DNA of 64,000 nucleotides from GCA-2748575 sp965222725 (lineage in GTDB: Bacteria; Pseudomonadota; Gammaproteobacteria; Pseudomonadales; Ketobacteraceae), in NCBI GenBank assembly GCA_965222725.1, contig OZ244969.1, positions 1,612,001-1,676,000 on the forward strand, written 5' to 3'. A model generated the notes under the pieces. It was not told where the DNA came from and ran no database searches. It was given only the letters and a program-made list of their open reading frames with translations. The position numbers were made by a program, and so were the translations under genes. Positions 8,433-17,715 of the stretch are shown in pieces; the stretch's first letter is position 1, and each line of letters begins with the position of its first letter.

Positions 8433-9179
8433 ATGGATATCATGCAGTATGCCTGGTTTGTCGCAATAGCTGTTGGCATTTTACTAAGTTCAGTTACCAA
8501 GGCGATACGTCAGCACAAGGTAGCCGAAACTGGTGTTGAGCATACGCACATTAACCGTATTCATAGTCAGGTTACGGTGGCTATGGCGGTGACAGCGGGT
8601 TTGATTGGCACCAATCAAGCCTATGCGCAAATCCAGAACCCTTTTTACGTCTATTCCCAAAACATTGATAATGTTCATGTGCTGATTGGCAAGATAGTGC
8701 TGGCTTTGTTTTGGCTGGTCTTTTTGGTTTGGGTGTGGGCTTCTAGAAGCTTCCCTATTTATGTGCGTCTGATCTTGCCCAATGCGTTGCGACGACTGGA
8801 TTCTTTCGCCAGGCCGGTGGCCACCGTATTTGTAGTTGTTGGTATGGCCGCACTTGCGCTCTATCCGGGAAATCAGTTGCCGGTATTGGTTACCAACGGG
8901 TCAGACCAGCAAGTGGAGTGGATAAAGGTTGCTGCAAACGGCGACTTTGCTGAAGAACCGCCGCATTTGGAATCCATTGCCCCCAACGGCAAGAAAGTGC
9001 AGAACATTACACTCGATTCGGAAACCCGGTACACCGTAAAGTTCAAGCTGGCTGAAAGTGATCAACCTCTTCAGGCGAGGGTGCCTTTTGAAATCAGCGA
9101 ATTTTCAATGGGGCTCATTCACGTGGCGTTTGATGAGGATATGCGTCTGAGAATATTGGACCGTCGGGTTTTCAAGTAA
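8433..9179 (+). CDS. Hypothetical membrane protein with C-terminal extracytoplasmic domain
   Basis: A 248-residue protein with a membrane helix at the N-terminus (residues ~5-22), a further hydrophobic stretch at ~50-65 (VAMAVTAGLIGTNQAYA), and two clear helices at ~88-106 (IVLALFWLVFLVWVWA) and ~128-146 (ATVFVVVGMAALALY). A C-terminal domain of ~100 residues is rich in beta strands and begins LPVLVTNGSDQQVEWIK. No enzyme motif is visible. It stands alone, converging with the defence island. Function unknown. Confidence 0.6.
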   Translation: MDIMQYAWFVAIAVGILLSSVTKAIRQHKVAETGVEHTHINRIHSQVTVAMAVTAGLIGTNQAYAQIQNPFYVYSQNIDNVHVLIGKIVLALFWLVFLVWVWASRSFPIYVRLILPNALRRLDSFARPVATVFVVVGMAALALYPGNQLPVLVTNGSDQQVEWIKVAANGDFAEEPPHLESIAPNGKKVQNITLDSETRYTVKFKLAESDQPLQARVPFEISEFSMGLIHVAFDEDMRLRILDRRVFK

Positions 9180-9267
9180 ACCGCAACATGGCCCTTGGGT
9201 TGTTGTGAATCAGGGTAAAGGCAGGTCGTTGCCTGGGCTTCTGATTCCAGTTGGGCCAGAATGCGCT

Positions 9268-10041
9268 CTACAGCCCCCCATCACTATATGGGTCATTAAT
9301 TAACCTACTCGCCAGCATATCCAACTTGAATTTTGTAGGTTCCCACTTGGGCATCACCTGATTCATTAGCCGGTAGAACCGTTCGCTATGGTTGTGCTCA
9401 GCAATATGGCAAAGTTCATGCAAAATCACATAATCGATACAATCCCGAGGTGCTTTTACCAGGTGTGGATTCAGGGTAATTCGTCCGTTAGGTGAGCAAC
9501 TACCCCACTGGGTGCTCATCGTCAGAATTCGCAGCGGAGGGCGCTCACTTACCCAGAGCACTTGTTCCAGAAGATCATCCAATCTGGCGGCAAATACGGC
9601 TTTTGCTCTGGCTTTGTACCAATTTGTCAGCAGTTCGAGTACTTTGTTGCTGTCCCTGGATCGGACAGATACTTCCAGCTTGCCTCGTAGCAGTTTAACG
9701 CCCTGAGCTTGCTCAGGAGCCTCAATAACCTTCAATAAGTACTGCTTGCCCAAATAGTAATGGCTTTCGCCGCTGATATATTGTCGGGGAGTGGTGTGCT
9801 CCAGATGTTTGCGGAAGTCACGGAGTTGTTCATAGATCCAGCGGCCTCTACGCTTCACTGCCAGCAGCACGTCGTTATTGTTTGCCGCTTCAGGAGCCGA
9901 TACAACCACCCGGCAGTCCGGGTAAACTTTTATCAGAACTCTGCCGGTGGCCTTGGGCCGTTGAACACGGGTAAAACTGATCTTCTCATCGCCATAGCGA
10001 AAATGCAGAATTTCTCCCTGCGGGTAAATGGGCAGATTCAT
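9268..10041 (-). CDS. YgjP-like metallopeptidase (DUF45/M48-related)
   Basis: A 257-residue protein with the zinc motif HELCH at residues 208-212 and a third ligand probably H218 (HELCHIAEHNHSERF), preceded by STQWGSCSPNGRITLNP, the usual signature of YgjP/DUF45 proteins. These are SprT-like predicted metal-dependent hydrolases and are often found just after hsdR in type I restriction loci. It begins 5 bp after the hsdR stop, so it is the last gene of the operon. Its exact role in restriction is unknown; regulated proteolysis of the restriction enzyme would be a guess. Confidence 0.85.
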   Translation of the reverse strand: MNLPIYPQGEILHFRYGDEKISFTRVQRPKATGRVLIKVYPDCRVVVSAPEAANNNDVLLAVKRRGRWIYEQLRDFRKHLEHTTPRQYISGESHYYLGKQYLLKVIEAPEQAQGVKLLRGKLEVSVRSRDSNKVLELLTNWYKARAKAVFAARLDDLLEQVLWVSERPPLRILTMSTQWGSCSPNGRITLNPHLVKAPRDCIDYVILHELCHIAEHNHSERFYRLMNQVMPKWEPTKFKLDMLASRLINDPYSDGGL

Positions 10042-10046
10042 CGTAT

Positions 10047-13000
10047 TCAGGCGCCGCTCAAGCCAACACGGGTGATTTGTATAATCATTTCAACGATTTT
10101 TTTGGCCTGATCCATTCCTGCACCAACCGCTTTGCATTCATGGAACATTTTCGGCAGCAGCTTTTTGCGTATATCTGCTTCGATGTTTTTGGGGTTGATG
10201 GAATTCTCGGCCACGGAACTGGTAACGTCTTCATCCACCTGAAACGCCAAATCAACCCATTTTTGCTGGGATTGCGGATCCGTCACTGCAAAAGCCTCTG
10301 GCAGCACTTTTTTGAACACGCCAAAATAGGCCTGCGCATGGCGGTTACCGGCGAAGGCATCAGGTATATCATCCAGTCGCCGCTCCTGAACCTGTTCCTC
10401 AAACTCGCGGAACAGCATGTATTGCTTCAGCGGGTGGTCGAACAGTTTTTCGGCTTCCTCGATGGCTTCACGCAATAGCTTGGAAAACGCCTCCTGCGCA
10501 TAGGGATCATCCCGCAGTTCCTGTTCAATCATGCGGGTAACACGGGTTTTGATAATGTCGGTTTCGTTACGGGTTTTATCTTCGCTCCACTCTTCCGGCT
10601 GCTTTTGGCCCATTTTGCCGACTTCATACACACCCTGGGGTTCCCGAACCTCAACGCCCACCACGTGCTTGTCCATCAGCTTCTTCACCTGATCGGCGTA
10701 TTCATCGTAATCCACCCGTTCGCCGGTATCCTGTTGCACTAACTGGCGCAGGCTGGTGAATTGCTTCACGGTTTCCTTGTAGTGGCGGCGGTCGCTGTCG
10801 GTAAAGCTCTTATCTTCAAAAAAGGTGGCAGACTGCAGGGCGACTTTCAGGCAGCTGGCGAATGCGGTTAGCGCTTCGTAAAAATCCTCACGCACCTTCA
10901 GGTGTACATCCACCATCTCGCCATCCTGCTCCTGCATTCTGGGTACCAGCACCTGGCGGAGCTGTTCAATATCATTCTTGTTCTTCACACCCTCAAAAAT
11001 GGCCCAAAGCTGTTTGTACAGCTGGGGCAGTCGTTTGTATTCGGTGCTCATCTGGCTGTACAGGCCATCGATATCATCAATGTCGTAGCCGCCCTGGGTG
11101 CGGGATGCCAGATCCTGGTACTTCTGAATGGTGGTATCCAGTTCAGAGAGAATGCCGCGGTAATCAATCAGCAGGCCGAACTTCTTCTTGGGGTGCAGGC
11201 GGTTTACCCGGGCAATGGCTTGAATCAGGTTGTGCTCTTTCAATGGCTTATCAATATAGAGCACGGTATTTTTCGGTTCATCGAAGCCCGTCAGCAGCTT
11301 ATCGACAACAATCAGCATCTTTAAGGAATTATCCTTATCGAAACGCTCAATCAAGTGTTTGGTATATTTCTGTTCATCCTGATTTCCCACCGTGTTTTTC
11401 CACCACTGCGTTACTTCCGGTGCGGAGGCCTCATCAACAGCGGTGTTGCCTTCGCGAGTATCCGGCGGGCTCATCACCACGGCAGACTCAAACAGGTTGG
11501 CTTCATCCAGGTACTGTTTGTACTTAATGGCGGCGGCCTTGCTGTCACAAGCTAACTGGCCTTTTAATCCTTCGTCGATGTTCTTCACAAAGTGGTTAGC
11601 AATATCCAGCGCAATCAGGCGAATGCGGTCATCGGCATGGTAAACCTGGCCCTTTTGCGCAAATTTTCGTTTCAGGTCCGCTTTCTGTTCATCGGAAAGG
11701 CCTTCGGTAATCCGGTCGAACCAGCTATCGATAGCCCGTTCGTTCACATCCAGATCGGGAATGCGCTCTTCGTAGAGCAGGGGAGTAACCGCTTTATCCT
11801 CAACCGCCCGCTGCATGGTGTAGGCATGCACAATGGGGCCGAATTTATTCGTGGTTTTGTCATCTTTCAGCAGGGGCGTGCCGGTAAAGGCCACAAAAGA
11901 CGCGTTGGGCAATGCCTGCTTCATGCGGATATGGTTTTCACCACCCTGGCTGCGGTGGCCTTCGTCGATCAGTACAATGATGTCAGAACTTGAATTGGCG
12001 CATTCCGGCAGCTTGGTAGCGGTATTGAATTTTTGGATCAGCGAAAAAATAATCCGCTCCGTGCCCTTACCAATCTGCTCCGCCAGCCGCCTGCCCGAGG
12101 TGGCCATGGCGGCCTCTTTATCTTTCTTGCCGGCCAGCTCGCCGCCGGATGAAAACGTATTGCTCAGCTGGTCTTCCAGATCCCGCCGGTCTGTTACCAC
12201 CACAATGCGGCATTGCTTCAGGCTGTCGTGCAGTACCAGCGCCTTACTCAAAAACACCATGGTGAATGACTTGCCCGACCCCGTTGTGTGCCAGATCACG
12301 CCACCCTCGCGGCCACCGTCCGGGCGCTTGGTATTGATGCGCTCAATCAGGCGCTTAATACCAAACACCTGTTGGTAGCGGGCCACGATTTTGCCGACTT
12401 TTTTATCGAACAGCGTATAAAAACGCACCATTTCCAGCAGGCGGGCAGGGGATAGTAGACTGATTAACAGCTGGTCCTGCTGCGTAACCGCCAGCTCACC
12501 ACTGGCGATCAGGCTTTCATACCACTCGCGATAGGTAGGTGCCCGATAGTTAAACAAGCTATCTAATTGCACCCCTGATAGTTTCTTGTTCTTGAGGGCG
12601 AACATCTCCGTATCAGGAATATCCTCCTCGCGCCACGCCGCCCAGAACTTGGCGGGAGTGCCGCAGGTACCGTAACGGCCTTCATTGCCGTTCACAGCAA
12701 GCAGCAGCTGGCTATAGGCAAACAGTTGGGGTATTTCATCATGCCGCTGATTGCGCAGCGTTTGGGAAATGCCTTCCTCAATTGTGGGGCCTTTTTTGCT
12801 GTTGCCATCGGGCCGCTTGGCCTCAATCACTACTAGCGGAATACCATTCACAAAACACACAATATCCGGGCGCCTGTTCTCTACACCGCCGGTGCGTGTT
12901 ACGGTGAATTCTTCTGTGAATACAAAGCTGTTGTTTTCAGGGTTCTGCCAATCGATCAGGGCAATTGTGGGGTTGGCTTTCTTGCCATCCACAAACTCCG

Positions 13001-13328
13001 TGACGGAAATGCCATAAGCCAGGTGGTTGTAGAGCTTTTCGTTCGCCTTCATCAGCCCTTCGTTCAGGGCCGGGCCGCACACCTCGCCAATCAGGTTGTC
13101 GATGGCGCTTTCCGACAAAGAATGCTCGCTTCCGGCGAAATGAAAAGTTCGCTTCCGCAGTTCATTGCGCAATATTGGCTGGAGCACCACCTGATCCTGT
13201 TTGCCGCCGCGCAGGGCTAGAGCCTCGTCCGGTGGCAGGAACTCCCAGCCCAGATTGATCAGAAGCGATAGAGCAGGCAACTTGGCGCTGTACTCTTCCT
13301 GGAATTTGGGTGCGTGTTGTTCAACCAT
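10047..13328 (-). CDS. hsdR: Type I restriction enzyme, R (motor/nuclease) subunit
   Basis: A 1093-residue HsdR, normal length. The nuclease motif is RRPDIVCFVNGIPLVVIEAK (D155, E169, K171, of the PD-ExK type). The SF2 translocase has Walker A HTTGSGKSF (349-354), DEGH at 455-458 and FTGTP at 481-485, with the second RecA domain after ~650 (LLTGFDEPKNTVLYIDKP). The subunit pulls DNA and cuts it far from the recognition site once bound to HsdM2S. It directly follows mcrC with no gap. It is separated from hsdM/hsdS by the McrBC pair and DUF3800, an unusual nested order. Confidence 0.95.
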   Translation of the reverse strand: MVEQHAPKFQEEYSAKLPALSLLINLGWEFLPPDEALALRGGKQDQVVLQPILRNELRKRTFHFAGSEHSLSESAIDNLIGEVCGPALNEGLMKANEKLYNHLAYGISVTEFVDGKKANPTIALIDWQNPENNSFVFTEEFTVTRTGGVENRRPDIVCFVNGIPLVVIEAKRPDGNSKKGPTIEEGISQTLRNQRHDEIPQLFAYSQLLLAVNGNEGRYGTCGTPAKFWAAWREEDIPDTEMFALKNKKLSGVQLDSLFNYRAPTYREWYESLIASGELAVTQQDQLLISLLSPARLLEMVRFYTLFDKKVGKIVARYQQVFGIKRLIERINTKRPDGGREGGVIWHTTGSGKSFTMVFLSKALVLHDSLKQCRIVVVTDRRDLEDQLSNTFSSGGELAGKKDKEAAMATSGRRLAEQIGKGTERIIFSLIQKFNTATKLPECANSSSDIIVLIDEGHRSQGGENHIRMKQALPNASFVAFTGTPLLKDDKTTNKFGPIVHAYTMQRAVEDKAVTPLLYEERIPDLDVNERAIDSWFDRITEGLSDEQKADLKRKFAQKGQVYHADDRIRLIALDIANHFVKNIDEGLKGQLACDSKAAAIKYKQYLDEANLFESAVVMSPPDTREGNTAVDEASAPEVTQWWKNTVGNQDEQKYTKHLIERFDKDNSLKMLIVVDKLLTGFDEPKNTVLYIDKPLKEHNLIQAIARVNRLHPKKKFGLLIDYRGILSELDTTIQKYQDLASRTQGGYDIDDIDGLYSQMSTEYKRLPQLYKQLWAIFEGVKNKNDIEQLRQVLVPRMQEQDGEMVDVHLKVREDFYEALTAFASCLKVALQSATFFEDKSFTDSDRRHYKETVKQFTSLRQLVQQDTGERVDYDEYADQVKKLMDKHVVGVEVREPQGVYEVGKMGQKQPEEWSEDKTRNETDIIKTRVTRMIEQELRDDPYAQEAFSKLLREAIEEAEKLFDHPLKQYMLFREFEEQVQERRLDDIPDAFAGNRHAQAYFGVFKKVLPEAFAVTDPQSQQKWVDLAFQVDEDVTSSVAENSINPKNIEADIRKKLLPKMFHECKAVGAGMDQAKKIVEMIIQITRVGLSGA

Positions 13329-14675
13329 TTATCTGGCCCCTTGTTCTTTCGGCCAACTCTGGACTTTAGGGATTAGCTGCCTATTATTGTCGCACAGGCC
13401 ATGAAAGGCAGATTGCCATTCACCTGGAATCAGGCAATCAGTCTCGATGCAAAACGGCACCACCCAAAGTCGCAGACCCTGGTCCAGGTTAAAACAGGGC
13501 AGGGGGGTGCTGAATAGCGAATGACGTGGATAGATCAACATCATATCCCCTTTGCCATCCTGATATTTGTGTCCGTATGCATATAGCTGATAAAAGTCCG
13601 GCTGGCTGAGATCGTATTTCCTTTCAGTCGTATTCGCGGTCTGATTGATTAGCTTCCATTTGGTATCCATAACCTGCTGTATATTCGCATTTTTAAGTAG
13701 CAGATCAGGTTGCAGCATAAACCACGTTGACGGTTTTGCAGTGTCTTGTGGTTGGTGAATTGCCAGATATTGTGATGCAGGCTGGGGCCTCAGGCGCCAG
13801 GGTGATTTTGTGTGCCTGGCCAGGCACGCGGCAACGTGGATTTCAAACAGGCGCTCCATCGGGAACATGAGAGCAATTCCCTTATGGTTACCTTTCTGGA
13901 AGTTCGGGTTCAATTGTTCAAGTATCAGCTGGCACCAAGGTTTTACTGACTGGTAAGGCTGAAGTATTTTTTGGTTAGTCCATTTAGGGAATTCCAGCAA
14001 GGGCTTCTTCAGTGATTCGACCGGCTCCATTATATGGATCAGTTCATTGGCCAACCGCCAGTTGTCTGGATGGCGGCAAAGTCGGAATACATACTCCAGC
14101 GCCGTTTTTAAAAGGCGGTTTTCAATCCTGTTAGGAGTGTACACATCATGACGAATATGAAAAACATTCGCCCGGCCCGGCGGTTGCCGCTGTTGTGCAG
14201 CCATGTCCAGTTGACCTCGTACAAAGCGGCTTTCTTCCTCTATACGCTGATAATCAAAACGCAAGCCCCGTGCTACCAGTTGCTTTAGTTCATACAAAAA
14301 CTGCGCAAACAACCATTCGTGAATTGGTGTGTTCATTCGTGCCAGATGAGCGGGGCCTGATTCCTTTGGGGTCAGGTGTAACGCAGAGCAAAGCATTTTT
14401 CTAAGCACAACGCGTGCGGCTTCGGGATTCTCTGAACCTAGCCGGGTTTTGGGTAATACTTCGATTGCTTCACCCTGAGGGCTTTCAAGGTAACCCACAA
14501 AGCTGGAAAGCTTAAAGGTATTGTTTGCTTCCATGGAAAACCATGCTCTACGAGCCTCATCCTGTCGTAAGCTGAGTAACCAATCAAACATGGCGCTGCT
14601 GATAATACCCGAATCCAGCGAGGTCTCTGTATCCGGTGAGGTGGTTAACCGGGCATATTCCCTGACCTGAATCAC
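13329..14675 (-). CDS. mcrC: McrC-type subunit of a McrBC (type IV) restriction system
   Basis: A 448-residue McrC homologue. The C-terminal nuclease core is visible as LQPDLLLKN (D324) followed by VMDTKWK (D337, K339), then FYQLYAYGHKY, the standard McrC pattern. The N-terminal part contacts McrB and stimulates its GTPase. Together with McrB it cuts modified DNA, classically methylcytosine-containing, in a translocation-dependent way. Its start overlaps the mcrB stop by 4 bp and its stop abuts hsdR, so all three are translated from one transcript. Confidence 0.9.
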   Translation of the reverse strand: MIQVREYARLTTSPDTETSLDSGIISSAMFDWLLSLRQDEARRAWFSMEANNTFKLSSFVGYLESPQGEAIEVLPKTRLGSENPEAARVVLRKMLCSALHLTPKESGPAHLARMNTPIHEWLFAQFLYELKQLVARGLRFDYQRIEEESRFVRGQLDMAAQQRQPPGRANVFHIRHDVYTPNRIENRLLKTALEYVFRLCRHPDNWRLANELIHIMEPVESLKKPLLEFPKWTNQKILQPYQSVKPWCQLILEQLNPNFQKGNHKGIALMFPMERLFEIHVAACLARHTKSPWRLRPQPASQYLAIHQPQDTAKPSTWFMLQPDLLLKNANIQQVMDTKWKLINQTANTTERKYDLSQPDFYQLYAYGHKYQDGKGDMMLIYPRHSLFSTPLPCFNLDQGLRLWVVPFCIETDCLIPGEWQSAFHGLCDNNRQLIPKVQSWPKEQGAR

Positions 14676-17290
14676 TGATCATCCTTCACTTGAGCAGAAA
14701 GTATTCCCCTGTAGGCCACGGGATTGGTAAAAGCAGCCCGATTAATCCGGTATCGCCGGTCGCTGATCTGCTCAGCACTTATAGCGGAGCCAAAAAGTTG
14801 GCTGGTGGATTTTCCCAAATTGTCTGTTTGTATAAACCTTGTGACTTCTGTCTTTGCCGGGTCGTTGAGTACCCACCCTATACGCTCCCAGTCCGAAAAG
14901 AAGTACTCCTGTAATAAAGGCAAAATACGCTTTTCGAAAATCTGAGCCAATAAATTCTGCCGCACCTGCTCGGAATCTGCTTCCTTTATCGGCCAGAAAT
15001 ACGCATGCCCAATGGTGTGGTCCCGGTCGATTAGTACCTCTATCCGCTGGTTCATAGTGTCTAGTAATTCATCTATTGGTATGCCATATACAGAAACCCC
15101 GGAAAGCAAACTGGGATTTGGTAACAGTTCGATAAATTCGAAGCGCCTACGAAGCGCCAGATCAATCTGAGCCAGGGATCGGTCAGCCGTGTTCATGGTA
15201 CCGATCAAATACAGGTTGTCTGGCAGCGTGAATGGTTTTTTTGAATAGGGGAGAATCGCATTTTTCTCTTCTGGCTGGCCTTTACGCTTGTTGGGCTCCA
15301 AAAGCGTAATCAGCTCGCCGAATATGCGGGAAATATTGCCCCGGTTTATTTCATCGATAATCAGTACGTAGTTGGGCTTTGAGCTTGCGTTATCTGAAGT
15401 GTCTGGGAGTTTTGGCAGGGCATAGCCCTGGTGTTGTAGTTCAGAGATAATGTCATCCCAACTAATCCGATCTAGATGATATATTGTTTGCTGTACAAGA
15501 CGGTGGTTATCATTGAGTGGCAATATATCCAGCTCGATATCTTTCAATAGCCATTTGACCTTGCGAGCGTGAGCAAAACCATGCTCTCCAGACTCAAGCA
15601 CCGATGGATCATAATAATAATCAGACTCCACGATGCCGATAGCTTGAATGGTTTGGGCATCCTTGAGGCACAACAAAACGTCGCCTTTGGATATACCTTC
15701 GGCAAAGTAGCTTATGATCGTTTGGCTCTTGGATTTTAATGAATCCATGTATTGCTGTTCTTCTTCAGATCTTTCCTCGTAAGGAATGCTCAGATCGCCC
15801 ACCTTGTTCCAGCCGATTCGCGCTTCACCATTTGCGATATATCGATCACGCATGGATTTTTCATGGGTTCTGCCTATAGAAATCTTCCACACCTTGGGTG
15901 TGGCTGAAAGCCCGGAAGCAACAACAGCTGTGGCCCGGGACGCCTCATTGGCAATCTCCTTGAAAACTCCGTCCTCAACGCTATAGATTACCTGCCCATC
16001 GTCATCAGTGGATGCCCTTATACCTTCAATAAAATCCTCGTAAGAAAAGCTCTGATGGAAGGTGGTAAATCGTATGCGCCCCTGCCTGACAAGCTCTTTG
16101 TAGCGTGCTTCCAATGTAGATTGTTGTGTATTTTCTGGATTCTGGTGCCAGTCAGGGTCAGCTATCGCAACGGCATTCTCAATCGTAGAATAGGTTTTCC
16201 CCGTTCCGGGAGGGCCATATAGAATCTGGTTTAACGGAAATTCAGGGGTGGTCATGGTTGTCTCCTTGCTATCCATTACAGGCAGCTCCTTGTCATTGCC
16301 CTCGTACCAATCACATAAATTGGTTAGCTGGTCCTGGGATTTTATCGTTGCTGTCCAGGCCTCGTTGCCCTTCGCCAGGCTCGGTGCGTGTTGTTTCAGG
16401 TGTTCGTTACGCCCTTGGTCTCTGGAGTAGCGTTTAACTTCACAGTCAAGTGATTCCGGCGGGGGAGCATCTAGAAATACCTTTACGGCTTTCTTTTTTT
16501 CAGGGTTTTTACCCGGGTCGAAAGCTAACTCTCTGCCGCTGTCTGTTTTGTATGCAATAATATGGATCGTTTCTGATCGGGTGCCTTCATAGCGTTCAGT
16601 CAGATATTCGTCAGCTGCTTTTGCGGAAAACTGTGCGGACTGATTTTGTAACCATGCCTGATGAGAGATCTGATAGTAAGGCTCGTGAACGTTATTTTTC
16701 AACCAGGCAAGCAGCGATCTGTAGGAATCCCAATTGCCGCTGCCTGGTTCGGCACCACGGGCAGCCAGCCATGGGTGTGTCTGTTTATCAACAGGGAAAT
16801 AGTGTTCCGGGGCAACGTAAAAAAGGCACTCTGTGAGTTTCGCAAAGCCTGTTCCGGGAATATCAAGTGCAGCGTCGAACAGTTCTCCATCAATGCCCAG
16901 TTCCCGTGCTTGCCTGAAAAGCTTCCATAGCTTGGGAATCATGTCGTTTGTGCGGACCCTGGCATAGGGAAACAGCCAAACCTTTAAGGGTTGCGCGGAG
17001 GGTACTCCGTCGAACTCCAATGGCGGCGTTACTTCTATGTTTGCATGCTGCAGCAGGTTGCTGACCAGTATCCGGCGTTTGTCCGGGCCATACTTCATCA
17101 AAACAGCAAAGAACGAGAAGGGGTCTATTTCTGACAAGGGAGCGCGACTGTCATCAGGTAATTTGTCATCCAGCCCTTTATCGACACCGATATCCCGCAG
17201 AATCTGGATTAGCTCCGGCTGTCGATCTTCATAGCCGGAAAGCCAGTCAGCAATGGCTTTGAAAGCCGGTACCCAGGTGTATTCAGACAT
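14672..17290 (-). CDS. mcrB: McrB-type GTPase (AAA+) with N-terminal reader and inserted PUA/EVE-like domain
   Basis: An 872-residue protein. Residues 1-~340 form an N-terminal domain (CLFYVAPEHYFPVDKQTHPW) of a kind seen on many McrB relatives, likely for DNA recognition. The AAA+ motor has Walker A GPPGTGKT (359-366), Walker B LIIDEINRGN (643-652), the McrB GTP-binding hallmark MNTADRS (699-705) and RRRFEF just after. Between Walker A and Walker B, about residues 466-625, sits an extra domain (VWKISIGRTHEK, GWNKVGD, SKGDVLLC, IQAIGIVESDYYYD) that looks PUA/EVE-like, a fold that reads modified bases. E. coli McrB is about half this length and lacks the insert. First gene of the mcrB-mcrC-hsdR stretch. 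Confidence 0.9.
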   Translation of the reverse strand: MSEYTWVPAFKAIADWLSGYEDRQPELIQILRDIGVDKGLDDKLPDDSRAPLSEIDPFSFFAVLMKYGPDKRRILVSNLLQHANIEVTPPLEFDGVPSAQPLKVWLFPYARVRTNDMIPKLWKLFRQARELGIDGELFDAALDIPGTGFAKLTECLFYVAPEHYFPVDKQTHPWLAARGAEPGSGNWDSYRSLLAWLKNNVHEPYYQISHQAWLQNQSAQFSAKAADEYLTERYEGTRSETIHIIAYKTDSGRELAFDPGKNPEKKKAVKVFLDAPPPESLDCEVKRYSRDQGRNEHLKQHAPSLAKGNEAWTATIKSQDQLTNLCDWYEGNDKELPVMDSKETTMTTPEFPLNQILYGPPGTGKTYSTIENAVAIADPDWHQNPENTQQSTLEARYKELVRQGRIRFTTFHQSFSYEDFIEGIRASTDDDGQVIYSVEDGVFKEIANEASRATAVVASGLSATPKVWKISIGRTHEKSMRDRYIANGEARIGWNKVGDLSIPYEERSEEEQQYMDSLKSKSQTIISYFAEGISKGDVLLCLKDAQTIQAIGIVESDYYYDPSVLESGEHGFAHARKVKWLLKDIELDILPLNDNHRLVQQTIYHLDRISWDDIISELQHQGYALPKLPDTSDNASSKPNYVLIIDEINRGNISRIFGELITLLEPNKRKGQPEEKNAILPYSKKPFTLPDNLYLIGTMNTADRSLAQIDLALRRRFEFIELLPNPSLLSGVSVYGIPIDELLDTMNQRIEVLIDRDHTIGHAYFWPIKEADSEQVRQNLLAQIFEKRILPLLQEYFFSDWERIGWVLNDPAKTEVTRFIQTDNLGKSTSQLFGSAISAEQISDRRYRINRAAFTNPVAYRGILSAQVKDDQ

Positions 17291-17517
17291 TCAGGCCCTC
17301 CTGGTCTTTGGTGTATCCGTTATCCCGCATCCTGATTCATCCTTACATGAGCTGCTGTCATAAATTTCAAAGTGCTAAGGAATTGCCAAGGCTGTATACC
17401 TAAGCTGTTGTTCATTCTCTTCTCTTTCTATCCTGGGACGAGCTTTTGCCTAATCAGGATAGGCTGCTGTTTTCATTCCATTATCTCTTGCGCTTTTGTG
17501 TCCAGACGCTATTAGTC

Positions 17518-17694
17518 GCGCTGGATTCACTGCCTATCGGCAGCATGAACTTACCGAGGCTTCTGACTGCTGAGCCAGCGTAGCGAATCAGCGCCAGTTT
17601 ACTTTGGGCCGCAACAGGCCTAAACTCATATCAAATGTTCCGCCCCGATGATAAGAGCCCCATAGGCTCTCACCGCAAGGTGTAGTCGGGGCGG
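17518..17694. ncRNA. Candidate structured RNA in the 425-bp spacer before mcrB
   Basis: The spacer 17291-17715 holds a run of compact stems. GCGCTGGATTC (17518-17528) pairs with GAATCAGCGC (17585-17594, one bulge) around the hairpin CTGCC-TATC-GGCAG (17530-17543). TTTGGGCC (17603-17610) pairs with GGCCTAAA (17617-17624). CCGCCCCGA (17640-17648) pairs perfectly with TCGGGGCGG (17686-17694) and encloses two further hairpins, AGAGCC/GGCTCT (17654-17670) and CACC-GCAA-GGTG (17671-17682) with a GNRA tetraloop. The last unit is a textbook three-way junction. It could be a small RNA, an mRNA leader of mcrB, or the folded end of a mobile element; strand and function are unknown. The rest of the spacer shows nothing. 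Confidence 0.4.
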
Positions 17695-17715
17695 TCGCCT
17701 TTCTGGCTCTCCCTC

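Noticed and set aside
9180..9267. Search for a second copy of the tRNA-Phe 3' end at the left edge of the defence island
   Set aside because: No 15-bp or longer match was seen here, so the island cannot be shown to be bounded by direct repeats in this window.
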